From the NCBI GenBank assembly GCA_030637025.1, contig DAOVVV010000008.1:7331-71330 (forward strand): a stretch of DNA of 64,000 nucleotides, in the 5' to 3' direction. This DNA is from JAGLHV01 sp023143305 [NCBI: Clostridia bacterium]. Lineage in GTDB: Bacteria > CBDUZB01 > JAGLHV01. Position 1 is the first letter of the stretch. Each line of letters opens with the position of its first letter. Position numbers and translations under genes: made by a program. Positions 1 through 9,677 of this stretch are shown in pieces. The notes under the pieces are model-generated. The model saw only the letters and a list, made by a program, of their open reading frames with translations, searched no databases and had not been told where the DNA came from.

Positions 1-232
1 AGAGAAGAATTTGTACAATTTAAGTGCGGAAGAGAGAAAAGATTTAGGAGTGGCGTCTCTGCCGGATAGTTTGGGAGAAGCAGTTAATCTATTGGAGAAG
101 AGCGATTTTATAAAAAAAGCTCTAGGTGAGCATGTATTTTCTCGTTTTGTAACTTTAAAAAGAAAAGAATGGGATGATTATCGAATTCAATTGACCAAAT
201 ATGAATTAGATAAGTTACTTCCCATACTCTAA
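1..232 (+). CDS. glnA: glutamine synthetase, C-terminal end (5' cut by window)
   Basis: The frame is open from base 2 to the left edge and ends with TAA at 230-232, so this is the last 76 residues of a longer protein. The tail reads like the C-terminus of bacterial type I glutamine synthetase: a LYNLSAEERKDLG stretch, then SLPDSLGEAVNLLEKSDF, then a conserved helix ending EWDDYRIQLTKYELDKLLP. The family joins ammonia to glutamate using ATP and is cytosolic. The catalytic part lies outside the window. Its position before amidotransferase, gltBD and carAB genes fits a nitrogen assimilation block. The TTG at 11 is only an internal leucine codon. Confidence 0.9.
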   Translation, partial: EKNLYNLSAEERKDLGVASLPDSLGEAVNLLEKSDFIKKALGEHVFSRFVTLKRKEWDDYRIQLTKYELDKLLPIL

Positions 233-252
233 AATAAGGGAGTATATACACA

Positions 253-286
253 ACCTTGGTTTTCTATTTAAATAGGGAACCAAGGT
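253..286. terminator. 34-nt perfect-fold hairpin after glnA
   Basis: A 17-nt left arm (253-269) pairs with 270-286 over its whole length, with two G-U wobbles at the internal tt/gg positions. The fold is very strong, but no T-run follows on either strand. It may be a terminator, an RNA-stabilising 3' end or a processing site for glnA mRNA. Confidence 0.45.
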
Positions 287-312
287 GATGTGTTATATTA
301 GATTAAACGGTT

Positions 313-1020
313 ATGGTTTTAATTATAAAACATGTTACAGTAGAAGGTCCGGGGTTAATTGGTGATTTTTTTCAAGCTAGCAAATGGCAGATAAAAACGG
401 TTGAATTGGGGAATGGGGATAAATTACCCGAAGACCTTCAAGGAATCAAAGGGATTATTGTTTTAGGTGGACCGATGAATGTGGATGAAGAGAAACAATA
501 TCCTTTTTTGAAAGAGGAAAATAAGTTCTTAAAAAAAGCAATGATATTTAATATTCCTCTTTTAGGCATATGTTTAGGTTCGCAGCTTCTGGCTAAAGCA
601 ACAGGAGCGAAAGTGCGAAAAGGTGTGGCGAAGGAAATCGGATGGTACAAAATTAATTTAACCGAAGAAAGTAAAAAAGATTTACTTTTTGAAGGTTTAG
701 GAAAAAATTTGGAAGTATTTCAATGGCACGAAGACCAATTTGACTTACCGCAAGGAGCTTTATTATTAGCAAGATCTAAAATTTGTCCGAATCAGGCATT
801 TAAGATAGGAAAGAATGCTTATGGCTTGCAGTTTCATATAGAAATTACTCCCGGGATGATTGAATCTTGGGTAAAGAAATATTATGTAGAGAATGGTAAG
901 CAGTCGATTAAAATAACAGATGTGCAAAAGATGCTTATAGATACATATAGAAAAAAAGGACAATTAACGAGACAGACAAAAAAAATTCTTTCCAATTTTT
1001 CTCAAATAATAGCAGGGTAA
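313..1020 (+). CDS. class I glutamine amidotransferase domain protein
   Basis: This 235-residue cytosolic protein is a stand-alone class I (triad) glutamine amidotransferase of the GMP-synthase-like type. It hydrolyses glutamine to release ammonia; the acceptor is not known. The nucleophile elbow is GICLGSQLLA with Cys87, and the other triad residues are His175 and Glu177 in QFHIE. The oxyanion-strand motif VLGGPMNV is at 50-57. Length is usual for the family (about 230-250). The ATG at 313 lacks a clear ribosome binding site. It follows glnA by 80 bp across a hairpin. Related proteins include gamma-glutamyl-amine hydrolases and GuaA-like domains, so the substrate is undecided. Confidence 0.85.
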   Translation: MVLIIKHVTVEGPGLIGDFFQASKWQIKTVELGNGDKLPEDLQGIKGIIVLGGPMNVDEEKQYPFLKEENKFLKKAMIFNIPLLGICLGSQLLAKATGAKVRKGVAKEIGWYKINLTEESKKDLLFEGLGKNLEVFQWHEDQFDLPQGALLLARSKICPNQAFKIGKNAYGLQFHIEITPGMIESWVKKYYVENGKQSIKITDVQKMLIDTYRKKGQLTRQTKKILSNFSQIIAG

Positions 1021-1021
1021 A

Positions 1022-1266
1022 AGTGGCAGTCGCAACCTTTAGGTTGCGTTCTCAGAGGAGATTTTCCGCAGGCTTTAGCCTGCGACTACCAAAAAGGGAG
1101 TTATGACACACTCTGTTCGCAGGAATCCATTTTGTCGACGATATCCTGGATTCCCGCTTTCGCGGGAATAACAACAATAGGACTTTGGCAATAAATTCAT
1201 AGTCTTCCGAATATTAAAAAAGGAATATGCTGAAAAATGAAAGTCAGGATCTATCTTGACACTACT
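1022..1266. mobile_element. composite palindromic repeat (B-type inside C-type ends)
   Basis: The gap after the amidotransferase gene is almost entirely repeat. It holds an AACCTTTAGGTT hairpin, the GCAGGCTTTAGCCTGC palindrome seen in other copies, and the right end of element B (GTTATGACACACTCTG, ending at 1115). That end runs directly into TTCGCAGGAAT, the second half of palindrome P. The right margin TTGACACTACT (1256-1266) matches the ends of element C. The left margin AGTGGCAG at 1022 is a poor C end, so the outer boundary is uncertain. Confidence 0.5.
1147..1171. repeat. palindrome P copy
   Basis: The sequence GATTCCCGCTTTCGCGGGAA is a GC-richer version of palindrome P, followed by TAAC instead of the usual TGAC. 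It is the right member of a P pair whose left member is interrupted by element B. Confidence 0.65.
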
Positions 1267-1281
1267 TTAGAAAAAGACAAT

Positions 1282-1310
1282 TTGACAGGTGTTTTTTTTT
1301 GATGTATAAT
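1282..1310 (+). promoter_or_regulatory. consensus sigma-70 promoter for the HTH gene and nadE
   Basis: TTGACA at 1282-1287 and TATAAT at 1305-1310 are separated by exactly 17 bp, a perfect housekeeping match. The predicted start site near 1317 gives a short leader to the ATG at 1332. It should drive the overlapping HTH-nadE pair. Confidence 0.85.
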
Positions 1311-1331
1311 GCTTAAAATTTAGGCAGAATA

Positions 1332-1703
1332 ATGATTAATATTTCCATAATCGATAAAGAAAGAAAAGTATCCTTACTAATTATTAAAGCCCTTAATGAT
1401 GCTGGGTATTGCATAAAAAAAATAGATACTGAACAGGAAAAACAAATAATAGAAATAGAAGAGAAAAAAGTTTCTTTTGAACGATCAGTTAAAGAGCTGG
1501 AGGATTTTTTTATCCGCAGTAAAGAAAAAGAGCTTTATAAATTTATTTTAACTGCAATAGAAAAACCTTTAATTGAGGATGTTTTAGAAAAATGTAGCGG
1601 AAATAAAGTGCAAGCAGCACAAATTTTAGGTATAAATAGGAATACTTTACATACTAAAATTAAAAAGTTAGGGATTAAAATAGAAAAATGGAAAAAAGAA
1701 TGA
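1332..1703 (+). CDS. Fis-type helix-turn-helix protein
   Basis: The last 50 or so residues of this 123-residue protein match the HTH_8 (Fis) family that ends NtrC-type activators. A helix, PLIEDVLEKCSGNKVQAAQI, is followed by the recognition part LGINRNTLHTKIKKLGI. The first 60 residues are lysine- and glutamate-rich and not recognised; no AAA+ or receiver domain is present. It probably binds DNA as a dimer. Its last bases overlap the start of nadE (ATGA at 1700-1703), so the two are co-translated from the 1282 promoter. What it regulates is not shown by the sequence. Confidence 0.75.
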   Translation: MINISIIDKERKVSLLIIKALNDAGYCIKKIDTEQEKQIIEIEEKKVSFERSVKELEDFFIRSKEKELYKFILTAIEKPLIEDVLEKCSGNKVQAAQILGINRNTLHTKIKKLGIKIEKWKKE

Positions 1704-3376
1704 GAATAGCTCTGGCCCAGATTAATTCTGTAGTGGGGGATTTAGAGGGAAATGTAAATAAAATTGTTCATTTTGTGAAAAAAGCGCAAAAATTCAAAGC
1801 GGATATAGTAACATTTCCGGAATTAGCTATATGTGGATATCCCCCTGAAGATTTATTATTAAAAGAACATTTTGTGAAAGATAATCTAAAAGCATTAAAT
1901 TCATTAGTAAGGAAAATTAGCAATATTGCAGTAATTGTCGGATTTGTAGATAGGGATAAAAAGGGTTATTTATATAATGCAGCAGCTGTAATTAGTAAGG
2001 GGAAAATAAAAGGAATTTATCACAAGGTCAAGTTACCTAATTACGGAGTTTTTGATGAGAAAAGATATTTTCAACCAGGCAAAGAATTTCCTTTGTTTGA
2101 ATTAAATCAGGTTGTTTTCGGAATTAATATTTGTGAAGATATCTGGGAACTAAAAGGAGTAGCGAAATTACAGGCGGATGAAGGAGCACAAGTAATTATA
2201 AATATTTCCGCTTCTCCGTATTATGCCGGAAAAGAAAATTTAAAAAAGAAAATATTAACTAAGCAGGCAAAAGAAACAAGAACTTATCTTTGTTATAATA
2301 ATTTAGTAGGAGGACAGGACGAACTTGTTTTTGACGGAGGCAGTGTTGTTTTTGATTTTGCGGGGAAAGAAATAATAAGGGGTAAACAGTTTGAGGAAGA
2401 TTTAATTATTGCTGATTTGCCAATAAAAAAAATAACAAATAAAATTAGAGGTAAAAAGTGTATTAAAATAAGTATCCCGGAAAATATTAAAAAACCTGTT
2501 TTACCAGAAAGTAAAGTAAAAAAATCAAAACAAATAAATAAAATTTATTCTGCTTTAGTTTTAGGAACGCAGGACTATATAAGAAAAAATGGTTTCCAGA
2601 AAGTAGTTGTTGGATTAAGTGGGGGAATAGATTCTGCTTTAACTGCGGTAATTGCCAGAGATGCAATAGGTAAAGAAAATGTTATTGGTATTTCAATGCC
2701 TTCCCGTTATTCATTAATGGAGACACAAAAAGATGCCCGTATTTTAGCTAAAAATTTAGGGATTAGATTTATTACCATATCAATAGAAGATATTTTTAAA
2801 GTTTATTTAAGGGTACTGGAAAAGGAGTTTTTAGGGTTAAAAAATGATGTTACCGAAGAGAACTTACAGGCCAGAATAAGAGGAAATATCTTAATGGCTT
2901 TTTCTAATAAGTTTAATTGGCTGGTACTTACTACCGGAAATAAAAGTGAGACATCTGTTGGGTATTGCACCTTGTATGGTGATATGGCCGGCGGATTTGC
3001 CGTAATAAAAGATGTTCCGAAAATAATGGTTTACCGGTTAGCTGAATTTGTAAATGAAAAAGAAAATGAAAGTTTAATACCGGAAAGTATTCTGGTTCGG
3101 GAGCCATCGGCGGAATTGCGGGAAAATCAAAAAGACCGGGATAGTTTGCCTCCTTATACGATTTTAGATAAAATCATAAAGGGTTATGTGGAAGAAGACA
3201 AAAGTTCCAAAAAAATAACTACTAATAAAATCAGTATTGGTACGGTAAGAAAAATTATCCGGATGGTTGATAAAAATGAATATAAACGCAGACAATCTTC
3301 TCCGGGGATAAAAATTACTTCCAAAGCATTTGGTAAGGACAGAAGATTTCCTATTACTAATAAATATAAAGAGTAG
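1700..3376 (+). CDS. nadE: glutamine-dependent NAD+ synthetase
   Basis: This enzyme amidates deamido-NAD+ to NAD+ with ATP, using ammonia from glutamine. The N-terminal nitrilase (CN-hydrolase) domain covers about residues 1-255 and has the Glu-Lys-Cys triad (numbered from 1700): Glu41 in FPELAICGYP, Lys109 before LPNYGVFDEKR, and Cys145 in NICEDIW. The C-terminal synthetase domain has the PP-loop SGGIDS at 307-312 and TGNKSE. I chose the ATG at 1700 because it gives the usual start MRIALAQIN and an ATGA overlap with the upstream stop; an in-frame ATG at 1688 would add four residues. Length (558) is somewhat short for the two-domain form but complete. Confidence 0.93.
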   Translation: MRIALAQINSVVGDLEGNVNKIVHFVKKAQKFKADIVTFPELAICGYPPEDLLLKEHFVKDNLKALNSLVRKISNIAVIVGFVDRDKKGYLYNAAAVISKGKIKGIYHKVKLPNYGVFDEKRYFQPGKEFPLFELNQVVFGINICEDIWELKGVAKLQADEGAQVIINISASPYYAGKENLKKKILTKQAKETRTYLCYNNLVGGQDELVFDGGSVVFDFAGKEIIRGKQFEEDLIIADLPIKKITNKIRGKKCIKISIPENIKKPVLPESKVKKSKQINKIYSALVLGTQDYIRKNGFQKVVVGLSGGIDSALTAVIARDAIGKENVIGISMPSRYSLMETQKDARILAKNLGIRFITISIEDIFKVYLRVLEKEFLGLKNDVTEENLQARIRGNILMAFSNKFNWLVLTTGNKSETSVGYCTLYGDMAGGFAVIKDVPKIMVYRLAEFVNEKENESLIPESILVREPSAELRENQKDRDSLPPYTILDKIIKGYVEEDKSSKKITTNKISIGTVRKIIRMVDKNEYKRRQSSPGIKITSKAFGKDRRFPITNKYKE

Positions 3377-3380
3377 TGAA

Positions 3381-3555
3381 AGTGTCAAAAAAGGAATGGC
3401 AAGAAAAACAGAAAGAAGTTTGTAGATAAAGAGAAAATCGGGGGGTAGCCGCAGGCTTTAGCCTGCGTTATCGTTGGAGATTTTACGCAGGCTAAAGCCT
3501 GCGACTACAAAAACAGAAATCAGAACAGAAATATGCAGATATTTTTGACAATACT
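3381..3555. mobile_element. element C copy with two GCAGGC palindromes
   Basis: The left end AGTGTCAAAAAA (3381) and right end TTTTTGACAATACT (3542-3555) form an inverted repeat. Inside are two inverted copies of the GCAGGCTTTAGCCTGC palindrome (3451-3466 and 3487-3502), framed by GGTAGCC and GACTAC as in element B. The unit fills nearly the whole gap between nadE and gltB, and its right end lies 25 bp before the gltB start. The outward-facing TTGACA at 3545-3550 resembles a -35 box, but no -10 is in register. Confidence 0.5.
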
Positions 3556-3580
3556 AAAGGAATATTGAAAGAGATAAAAA

Positions 3581-6500
3581 ATGAAAAATACATTTTTTCC
3601 TAAAAAACAAGGATTATATGATCCACAATTTGAAAAGGATTCCTGTGGTGTAGGATTTGTGTGTGATATAAAAGGCAGGCAATCTAACGAAATGTTGCAT
3701 TTGGGGATACAATCTCTTAATCGCCTCCTACATCGTGGTGCTACCGGCGCAGATCCTGAAACCGGAGATGGTGCGGGTATTCTTATTCAAATCCCCGATG
3801 AATTTTTCCAAAAAGAAACTCAAAAAATAGGAATTGATTTACCCCCATTAGGTGAATACGGTACAGGTTTAATATTTTTACCTCCGGATAAAAAAGAGCG
3901 GCAGTTTTGTAAAGATATTTTTACAAAAATAATCAAACAGGAGCAGCAAAAACTTTTAGGATGGCGCAGGGTTCCGGTGGATGATTCCAGTATCGGTAAA
4001 ACTGCCCGCCAGACTCAACCGGTGATTGAACAAATTTTTATTGCTAAAGACCCGAAGGTCAAAAAACAGATATATTTTGAAAGGCGCCTTTATGTAATTA
4101 GAAAACAGATAGAAAATATTATTCGTGCTTCTAATTTAAAACAAAAATCATATTTTTATGTTAATAATATTTCCTCTCGTACTTTTGCTTATAAAGGGCT
4201 ATTAATTTCTAATCAATTGGAAAACTTTTTTCTGGATCTTAAAGATAAAAGCTTAAAAACCGCTCTTTGTTTAGTACATGCGCGCTATAGCACCAATACT
4301 TTTCCTACATGGGATTTGGCTCAGCCATTTAGGTTCTTAGCTCATAACGGAGAGATTAATACCTTACAGGGTAATATTAATTGGATGCGGGCCAGAGAAG
4401 GTTTACTACAAAGTGAAGTGTTTAGCGATCAAGATATTGAAAAAATAAAATCCATAATTGTTCCGGGTGGAAGTGATTCTGCAACTATTGATAATGTATT
4501 TGAATTACTTGCTTTAACCGATAAGTCCCTTCCACATGCGATGATGATGCTTATTCCCGGTGCCTGGCAGGAAAATAAATTAATGGATAAAAAATTAAAA
4601 GATTTTTATAAGTATCATGCCTGCTTTATGGAACCGTGGGATGGACCGGCTGCTATTGCTTTTACGGATGGGGTTAAAATCGGTGCTGTATTAGACAGGA
4701 ATGGTTTGCGCCCGGCACGTTATATTGTAACTAAGAAAAATTTTGTGGTTATGGCGTCAGAAGTAGGGGTTTTAGATATAGCTCCGGAAGATATTCTTTT
4801 ATCAGGAAGGTTAGAGCCGGGTAAAATATTTTTTATCGATACGGAAAAGGGGGAAATTGTCGAGGATAATGAAATAAAATTGGAAATGGCAGAAAGGCAT
4901 CCCTATGGTCATTGGATGAAAGAACAGATGGTTGATCTTGATAAAATGCCGGCAGTTAAAAATACCCAAAAAATTATGCAGGATAGAGTAACATTTTTAA
5001 AAGCCTTTGGTTATACCCGCGAAGACTTAAAGTTTATTATCAAATTTATGGCTGAAAACGGAGAGGAACCTACAGGTTCAATGGGGGATGATACCCCTCC
5101 TGCAATTTTATCTAAAGAACCGGAGCTTCTTTATAATTATTTTAAACAACTTTTTGCCCAGGTAACTAATCCGGCCATTGATCCTATAAGAGAAAACTTA
5201 GTAATGAGCCTGGAAAGTTATATCGGTTCTGAAAAGAATATTTTAGCAGAGACATCTTTACATTGTCATAAATTAAGAGTAAAGAAACCTGTTTTGAGTA
5301 ACGAAGATTTAGAAAAAATACGCAACATAAAAAAGAATGATCTTAAAACAAAGACTATTTCCGTTTTGTTTTCCACTAAGAACAAAGATAATAAGGAATT
5401 TATAAAAGCCCTGGATAAAATATGTGCAGAGGCAGTTATGGCAATCAAAGAAGGGTATACTTTTATTATTTTAAGTGACCGGGGTGTTAATAAAGAATAT
5501 GCGGCAATACCGATTCTTTTAGCTCTGGGGGCCGTACATCATTTTTTAGTAAAAAAGGCTTTGCGTTCTCAAATTGGAATTATAATAGAAAGTGCGGAAC
5601 CACGCGAAGTTCATCACTTTGCTCTTCTTTTTGGATACGGTGCTGATTGTATTAATTCTTATTTGGCCTATGATGCAATTAAATATTTAATAGATGAGAA
5701 CCGGATAGAATTAGATTATGATATTGCTTTGAGTAATTATAGAAAAGCTGTTGATAAAGGAATATTTAAAATCCTTTCGAAGATGGGGATATCAACCTTA
5801 CAAAGTTACAAAGGTGCTCAGATATTTGAAGCCCTGGGTTTAAAGGAAGAGATAATTAACAGGTGTTTTTTAGGAACGGTTTCCCGTATTGGCGGAGCAG
5901 GGTTTGATGTTATTATTAAAGAAACTCTTTTGCGCCACGAAAAAGCCTATTCCCAAAAAGAAACAACAACTTCTTCTTATCTGGATGCCGGTGGTGTGTA
6001 CCAATGGAAAAGAAACGAAAAGTTTCATTTATGGAATCCCCAGACTATTTCTGCTTTACAGAATGCAGTCAGACAAAATAGTTATTCCGGGTATAAAGAA
6101 TTTGCCCGTACGATAAATGACCAATCAGAAAATCCTGCTACTCTACGCAGTTTATTTAAATTTAAAAAAACCGGAGCGATACCAATAAACAAAGTAGAAC
6201 CGGCAGAAAAAATCCTAAAACGTTTTGTTACCGGGGCAATGAGCTTTGGTTCTATTTCCAAAGGAGCGCACGAAAGTATTGCTATTGCGATGAATCGATT
6301 AGGTGCCCGTTCCAATACAGGGGAAGGGGGTGAAGATCCTGCACGGTTTAAGCCGTCGACTAATGGTAATTTTAAGCGTAGTGCAATAAAACAGGTTGCT
6401 TCAGGAAGATTTGGAGTAACTACGAATTATTTGGTAAATGCTGATGAGTTACAAATAAAAATAGCACAAGGGGCAAAACCCGGGGAAGGGGGGCAGCTTC

Positions 6501-8122
6501 CCGGGCATAAAGTAAGCCCGGCTATTGCCCAAATTCGTTATACTACCCCGGGAGTAATTTTAATTTCTCCTCCACCCCATCACGATATTTATTCTATTGA
6601 AGATTTAGCTCAATTAATCTTTGACTTAAAAAATACTAATCCCGGTGCCCGGATAAGCGTTAAACTTGTTTCTGAAATGGGGGTAGGAACAGTTGCGGCC
6701 GGAGTAGCTAAGGGACATGCCGATATGATTTTAATTTCCGGAGGAGATGGGGGAACCGGTGCTTCTCCCCGGAGTTCTATAAGGTATGCCGGTCTTCCCT
6801 GGGAATTAGGTATTTCAGAAACACATCAGACCCTGGTTTTGAATGATTTGCGTTCAAGGGTACGTTTACAAACCGACGGACAAATGCGTACGGGGCGGGA
6901 TATAGCCATTGCAGCCCTTTTGGGAGCAGATGAATTTGGTTTCGGTTCAGTTGTTTTGGTTGTTTTGGGATGTATGATGCTCAGGCATTGCCATCTTAAT
7001 AATTGTTCGTTAGGTGTTGCTACTCAAGACGAAGTTTTACAGGAAAGATTTAAAGGTAAACCTGAACACATTGAGAATTATTTTCGTTTTGTAGCTGAGG
7101 AGATACGAGAAATTATGGCTGAGTTAGGATTTAGTAAAATGGATGAAATGGTCGGACGAACAGATTTATTAGAAATAAACCAAAATATTATTCCATGGAA
7201 AGCTAAAAATATTGATTATTCCGGTATTCTTTATCAGCCGCAAGGAGCTCATAAATTTTCAGGTTCGATTGAGCAGGATCACGGAATTGAGTACGTTTTG
7301 GATAAGAAACTTATTGAATATGCCCGGCCGGCTTTAGAGCAAGCACAAAAAGTTAGCATGGAGTTGAAAATCAAAAATGTAAATAGAACCACCGGGGCAA
7401 TGTTGAGTGGAAAGGTATGTAAAAAATATGGGGAAAAAGCCCTTGCAGAGGATACTATTTGTTTTAAGTTTAAAGGTGTCGCCGGTCAGAGCTTTGGTGC
7501 CTGGTTGGCTAAAGGGATAACCTTTGAATTGGAGGGTTTGGCTAATGATTATATCGGGAAAGGTATATCCGGAGGAAAAATAATTGTTTATCCGGATAAG
7601 AAATCGGATTATAAACCGGAGGAAAATATTATTATTGGGAATACGACTTTTTATGGTGCAATAGCAGGAGAGGCTTATATTTGCGGGGTTGCCGGGGAGA
7701 GATTTTGTATAAGAAATTCCGGTTTATACGCAGTGGTAGAAGGAGTGGGAGATCACGGTTGTGAATATATGACCGGGGGAAGAGTGGTTATTTTAGGTAA
7801 AACAGGAAGGAATTTTGCTGCCGGAATGTCAGGTGGGATTGCCTATGTTTACGATGAAAAAAATAATTTTAAAGATAAATGCAATTTGAATATGGTAGAG
7901 TTGGAAAAAATAGATAAAGAAGATGAAAAAACCGTTTATGATTTACTGAATAGTCACTATATTTATACGCAAAGTTCCCGGGCAAAAACGATTTTAGATA
8001 ATTTTAAAAATAAAATTAAAAAGTTTATTAAAGTAATGCCTGTAGAATACAAGCGTGTTTTAGAAGAAAAGAGAAAAAAAGAGACATTAGATTTGGAGGG
8101 GGTTTCAAATGGGAGATCCTAA
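3581..8122 (+). CDS. gltB: glutamate synthase (NADPH), large subunit
   Basis: The large subunit of GOGAT makes two glutamates from glutamine and 2-oxoglutarate. At 1513 residues it has the full family length. The N-terminal class II amidotransferase starts at Cys22 (SCGVGFV), which should become the N-terminus after propeptide cleavage. A central domain follows, then the FMN domain with HKVSPAIAQIRYTTPG and SGGDGGTGASPRSS. The [3Fe-4S] ligands are Cys1131, Cys1137 and Cys1142 (CMMLRHCHLNNC). The C-terminal GXGXG helix contains GGRVVILG and MSGGIAYVYD. The 3' end overlaps gltD by 14 bp, so the subunits are translationally coupled. Confidence 0.97.
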   Translation: MKNTFFPKKQGLYDPQFEKDSCGVGFVCDIKGRQSNEMLHLGIQSLNRLLHRGATGADPETGDGAGILIQIPDEFFQKETQKIGIDLPPLGEYGTGLIFLPPDKKERQFCKDIFTKIIKQEQQKLLGWRRVPVDDSSIGKTARQTQPVIEQIFIAKDPKVKKQIYFERRLYVIRKQIENIIRASNLKQKSYFYVNNISSRTFAYKGLLISNQLENFFLDLKDKSLKTALCLVHARYSTNTFPTWDLAQPFRFLAHNGEINTLQGNINWMRAREGLLQSEVFSDQDIEKIKSIIVPGGSDSATIDNVFELLALTDKSLPHAMMMLIPGAWQENKLMDKKLKDFYKYHACFMEPWDGPAAIAFTDGVKIGAVLDRNGLRPARYIVTKKNFVVMASEVGVLDIAPEDILLSGRLEPGKIFFIDTEKGEIVEDNEIKLEMAERHPYGHWMKEQMVDLDKMPAVKNTQKIMQDRVTFLKAFGYTREDLKFIIKFMAENGEEPTGSMGDDTPPAILSKEPELLYNYFKQLFAQVTNPAIDPIRENLVMSLESYIGSEKNILAETSLHCHKLRVKKPVLSNEDLEKIRNIKKNDLKTKTISVLFSTKNKDNKEFIKALDKICAEAVMAIKEGYTFIILSDRGVNKEYAAIPILLALGAVHHFLVKKALRSQIGIIIESAEPREVHHFALLFGYGADCINSYLAYDAIKYLIDENRIELDYDIALSNYRKAVDKGIFKILSKMGISTLQSYKGAQIFEALGLKEEIINRCFLGTVSRIGGAGFDVIIKETLLRHEKAYSQKETTTSSYLDAGGVYQWKRNEKFHLWNPQTISALQNAVRQNSYSGYKEFARTINDQSENPATLRSLFKFKKTGAIPINKVEPAEKILKRFVTGAMSFGSISKGAHESIAIAMNRLGARSNTGEGGEDPARFKPSTNGNFKRSAIKQVASGRFGVTTNYLVNADELQIKIAQGAKPGEGGQLPGHKVSPAIAQIRYTTPGVILISPPPHHDIYSIEDLAQLIFDLKNTNPGARISVKLVSEMGVGTVAAGVAKGHADMILISGGDGGTGASPRSSIRYAGLPWELGISETHQTLVLNDLRSRVRLQTDGQMRTGRDIAIAALLGADEFGFGSVVLVVLGCMMLRHCHLNNCSLGVATQDEVLQERFKGKPEHIENYFRFVAEEIREIMAELGFSKMDEMVGRTDLLEINQNIIPWKAKNIDYSGILYQPQGAHKFSGSIEQDHGIEYVLDKKLIEYARPALEQAQKVSMELKIKNVNRTTGAMLSGKVCKKYGEKALAEDTICFKFKGVAGQSFGAWLAKGITFELEGLANDYIGKGISGGKIIVYPDKKSDYKPEENIIIGNTTFYGAIAGEAYICGVAGERFCIRNSGLYAVVEGVGDHGCEYMTGGRVVILGKTGRNFAAGMSGGIAYVYDEKNNFKDKCNLNMVELEKIDKEDEKTVYDLLNSHYIYTQSSRAKTILDNFKNKIKKFIKVMPVEYKRVLEEKRKKETLDLEGVSNGRS

Positions 8123-9554
8123 AGGTTTTTTAAAAATTAAAAAACAAAATAGTCAATACAGGCCAGTCAAAGAACGAATTGAAGATTTTTGTGAAGTAAC
8201 AATTTTACCTGATGTTTCCCATTCTCAGGAACAGGCAGCACGTTGTATGGATTGTAGCACTTCCTTTTGTCATTGGGGATGTCCGTTGGGAAATTATATT
8301 CCGGAATGGAATGACTATGTTTTTAACGGTCATTGGAAAAAGGCATTTGAATTGCTTACGGCTACTAATAATTTACCTGAAATTACCGGGAGACTATGTC
8401 CTGCTCTTTGTGAATATGCATGTGTTTTGGGATTTAATGACGATGCGGTAACTATAAGAGAGAATGAATTAGCTGTAGTTGAATATGCTTTTAACACAGG
8501 ATTAATAAAACCTTCGCTTCCTTTAATGCGAACAGAAAAAAGGGTTGCTGTTGTTGGCTCAGGCCCGGCAGGATTATCCTGTGCTGTCCAATTAAATCAA
8601 GCCGGCCATAAAGTAGTTGTTTTTGAAAAAAACAATAAAATCGGAGGAATTTTACGTTACGGTATTCCTGATTTTAAACTGGAAAAAGAAATAATAGACC
8701 GGCGACTGGCAATTTATGAAAAAGAGGGAATTGAATTTATCACCGGGGTAAATGTAGGGAATGACTTATCCGCAGAAAAACTTTTAGCAGAATATGATGC
8801 AATATGCCTTGCCGGCGGAAGTTCTGTTCCCCGTGATTTAAAAATCGAAGGCAGGAAAATGGAAGGTATTCATTTTGCTATGGATTATTTAGTGCAAGCC
8901 AATAAGAAGGTTTCCGGAGAAAAAATTGTTGACGAAAAATTAATTAATGCTAAGGGGAAAAAGGTAGTAGTTATCGGAGGTGGTGATACCGGTGCTGATT
9001 GTGTCGGAACAGCTCATCGGCAGGGTGCAAGGAAGATAGTACAAATTGAGCTTTTACCTAAACCTCCCGAATCGCGTAGTCAGGATTTTCCGTGGCCGGT
9101 ATATCCGGTAATTTTAAAAACTTCTACTTCACATCAGGAAGGTGGAAAACGCTGCTGGTCGGTTTTAACTAAAAAATTTATAGGAGAAAAAGGGGAAGTA
9201 AAAAAAATTATCTGTGTAAAAGTAGAGTTTATTAAAAAAGATGAACATTCTTCTCCGATAATGAAAGAGATTCCAGGCAGTGAATTTGAAATAGAAGCGG
9301 ACTTGATAATTTTAGCAATAGGTTTTATTGGTCCTCAGCAACAGGGATTATTAAAAAAACTCAGCATTGAACCGGATAATCGGGGGAATGTAAAAAGCGA
9401 TGAAAAACAAATGACCTCAAGAAAAGGAATATTTGCTGCCGGTGATATAAGGAGGGGACAATCACTTATTGTCTGGGCTATATTAGAGGGTAGACGGACC
9501 GCTTATTTTATTGATGAGTATCTTATGGGTAAAAGTTGTTTGCCATTTATTTAG
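8109..9554 (+). CDS. gltD: glutamate synthase (NADPH), small subunit
   Basis: The 481-residue small subunit takes electrons from NAD(P)H through FAD and passes them via Fe-S clusters to GltB. N-terminal cluster cysteines are at 46, 49, 54 and 58 (CMDCSTSFCHWGC) and at 97, 101 and 105. The FAD site GSGPAG is at 150-155, and the NADPH Rossmann motif GGGDTGAD starts near 290. The C-terminal FAD motif is GIFAAGDIRRGQSLIVWAI. The start lies within the last codons of gltB, with GGAGGGGG just upstream. The gene is complete and normal in length. Confidence 0.96.
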   Translation: MGDPKGFLKIKKQNSQYRPVKERIEDFCEVTILPDVSHSQEQAARCMDCSTSFCHWGCPLGNYIPEWNDYVFNGHWKKAFELLTATNNLPEITGRLCPALCEYACVLGFNDDAVTIRENELAVVEYAFNTGLIKPSLPLMRTEKRVAVVGSGPAGLSCAVQLNQAGHKVVVFEKNNKIGGILRYGIPDFKLEKEIIDRRLAIYEKEGIEFITGVNVGNDLSAEKLLAEYDAICLAGGSSVPRDLKIEGRKMEGIHFAMDYLVQANKKVSGEKIVDEKLINAKGKKVVVIGGGDTGADCVGTAHRQGARKIVQIELLPKPPESRSQDFPWPVYPVILKTSTSHQEGGKRCWSVLTKKFIGEKGEVKKIICVKVEFIKKDEHSSPIMKEIPGSEFEIEADLIILAIGFIGPQQQGLLKKLSIEPDNRGNVKSDEKQMTSRKGIFAAGDIRRGQSLIVWAILEGRRTAYFIDEYLMGKSCLPFI

Positions 9555-9573
9555 TTGTGCTTAAATTGGATAT

Positions 9574-9603
9574 TTGACATAAAGATGGAAAATGAAGTAT
9601 AAT
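9574..9603 (+). promoter_or_regulatory. sigma-70 promoter after gltD
   Basis: TTGACA (9574-9579) and TATAAT (9598-9603) are 18 bp apart. It points toward the GIY-YIG gene at 9720, and the predicted leader of about 110 nt contains the left P palindrome. Confidence 0.7.
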
Positions 9604-9677
9604 ACAGCGCTGAAAGATAGAAGACACCTAAATCTCTATGGTTACATAGTGCAATTATGGGAAAAAATGGATAATTT

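Noticed and set aside
3545-3573. Promoter for gltB from TTGACA at 3545
   Set aside because: No -10 is found 16-18 bp downstream, and the hexamer is part of the element C end.
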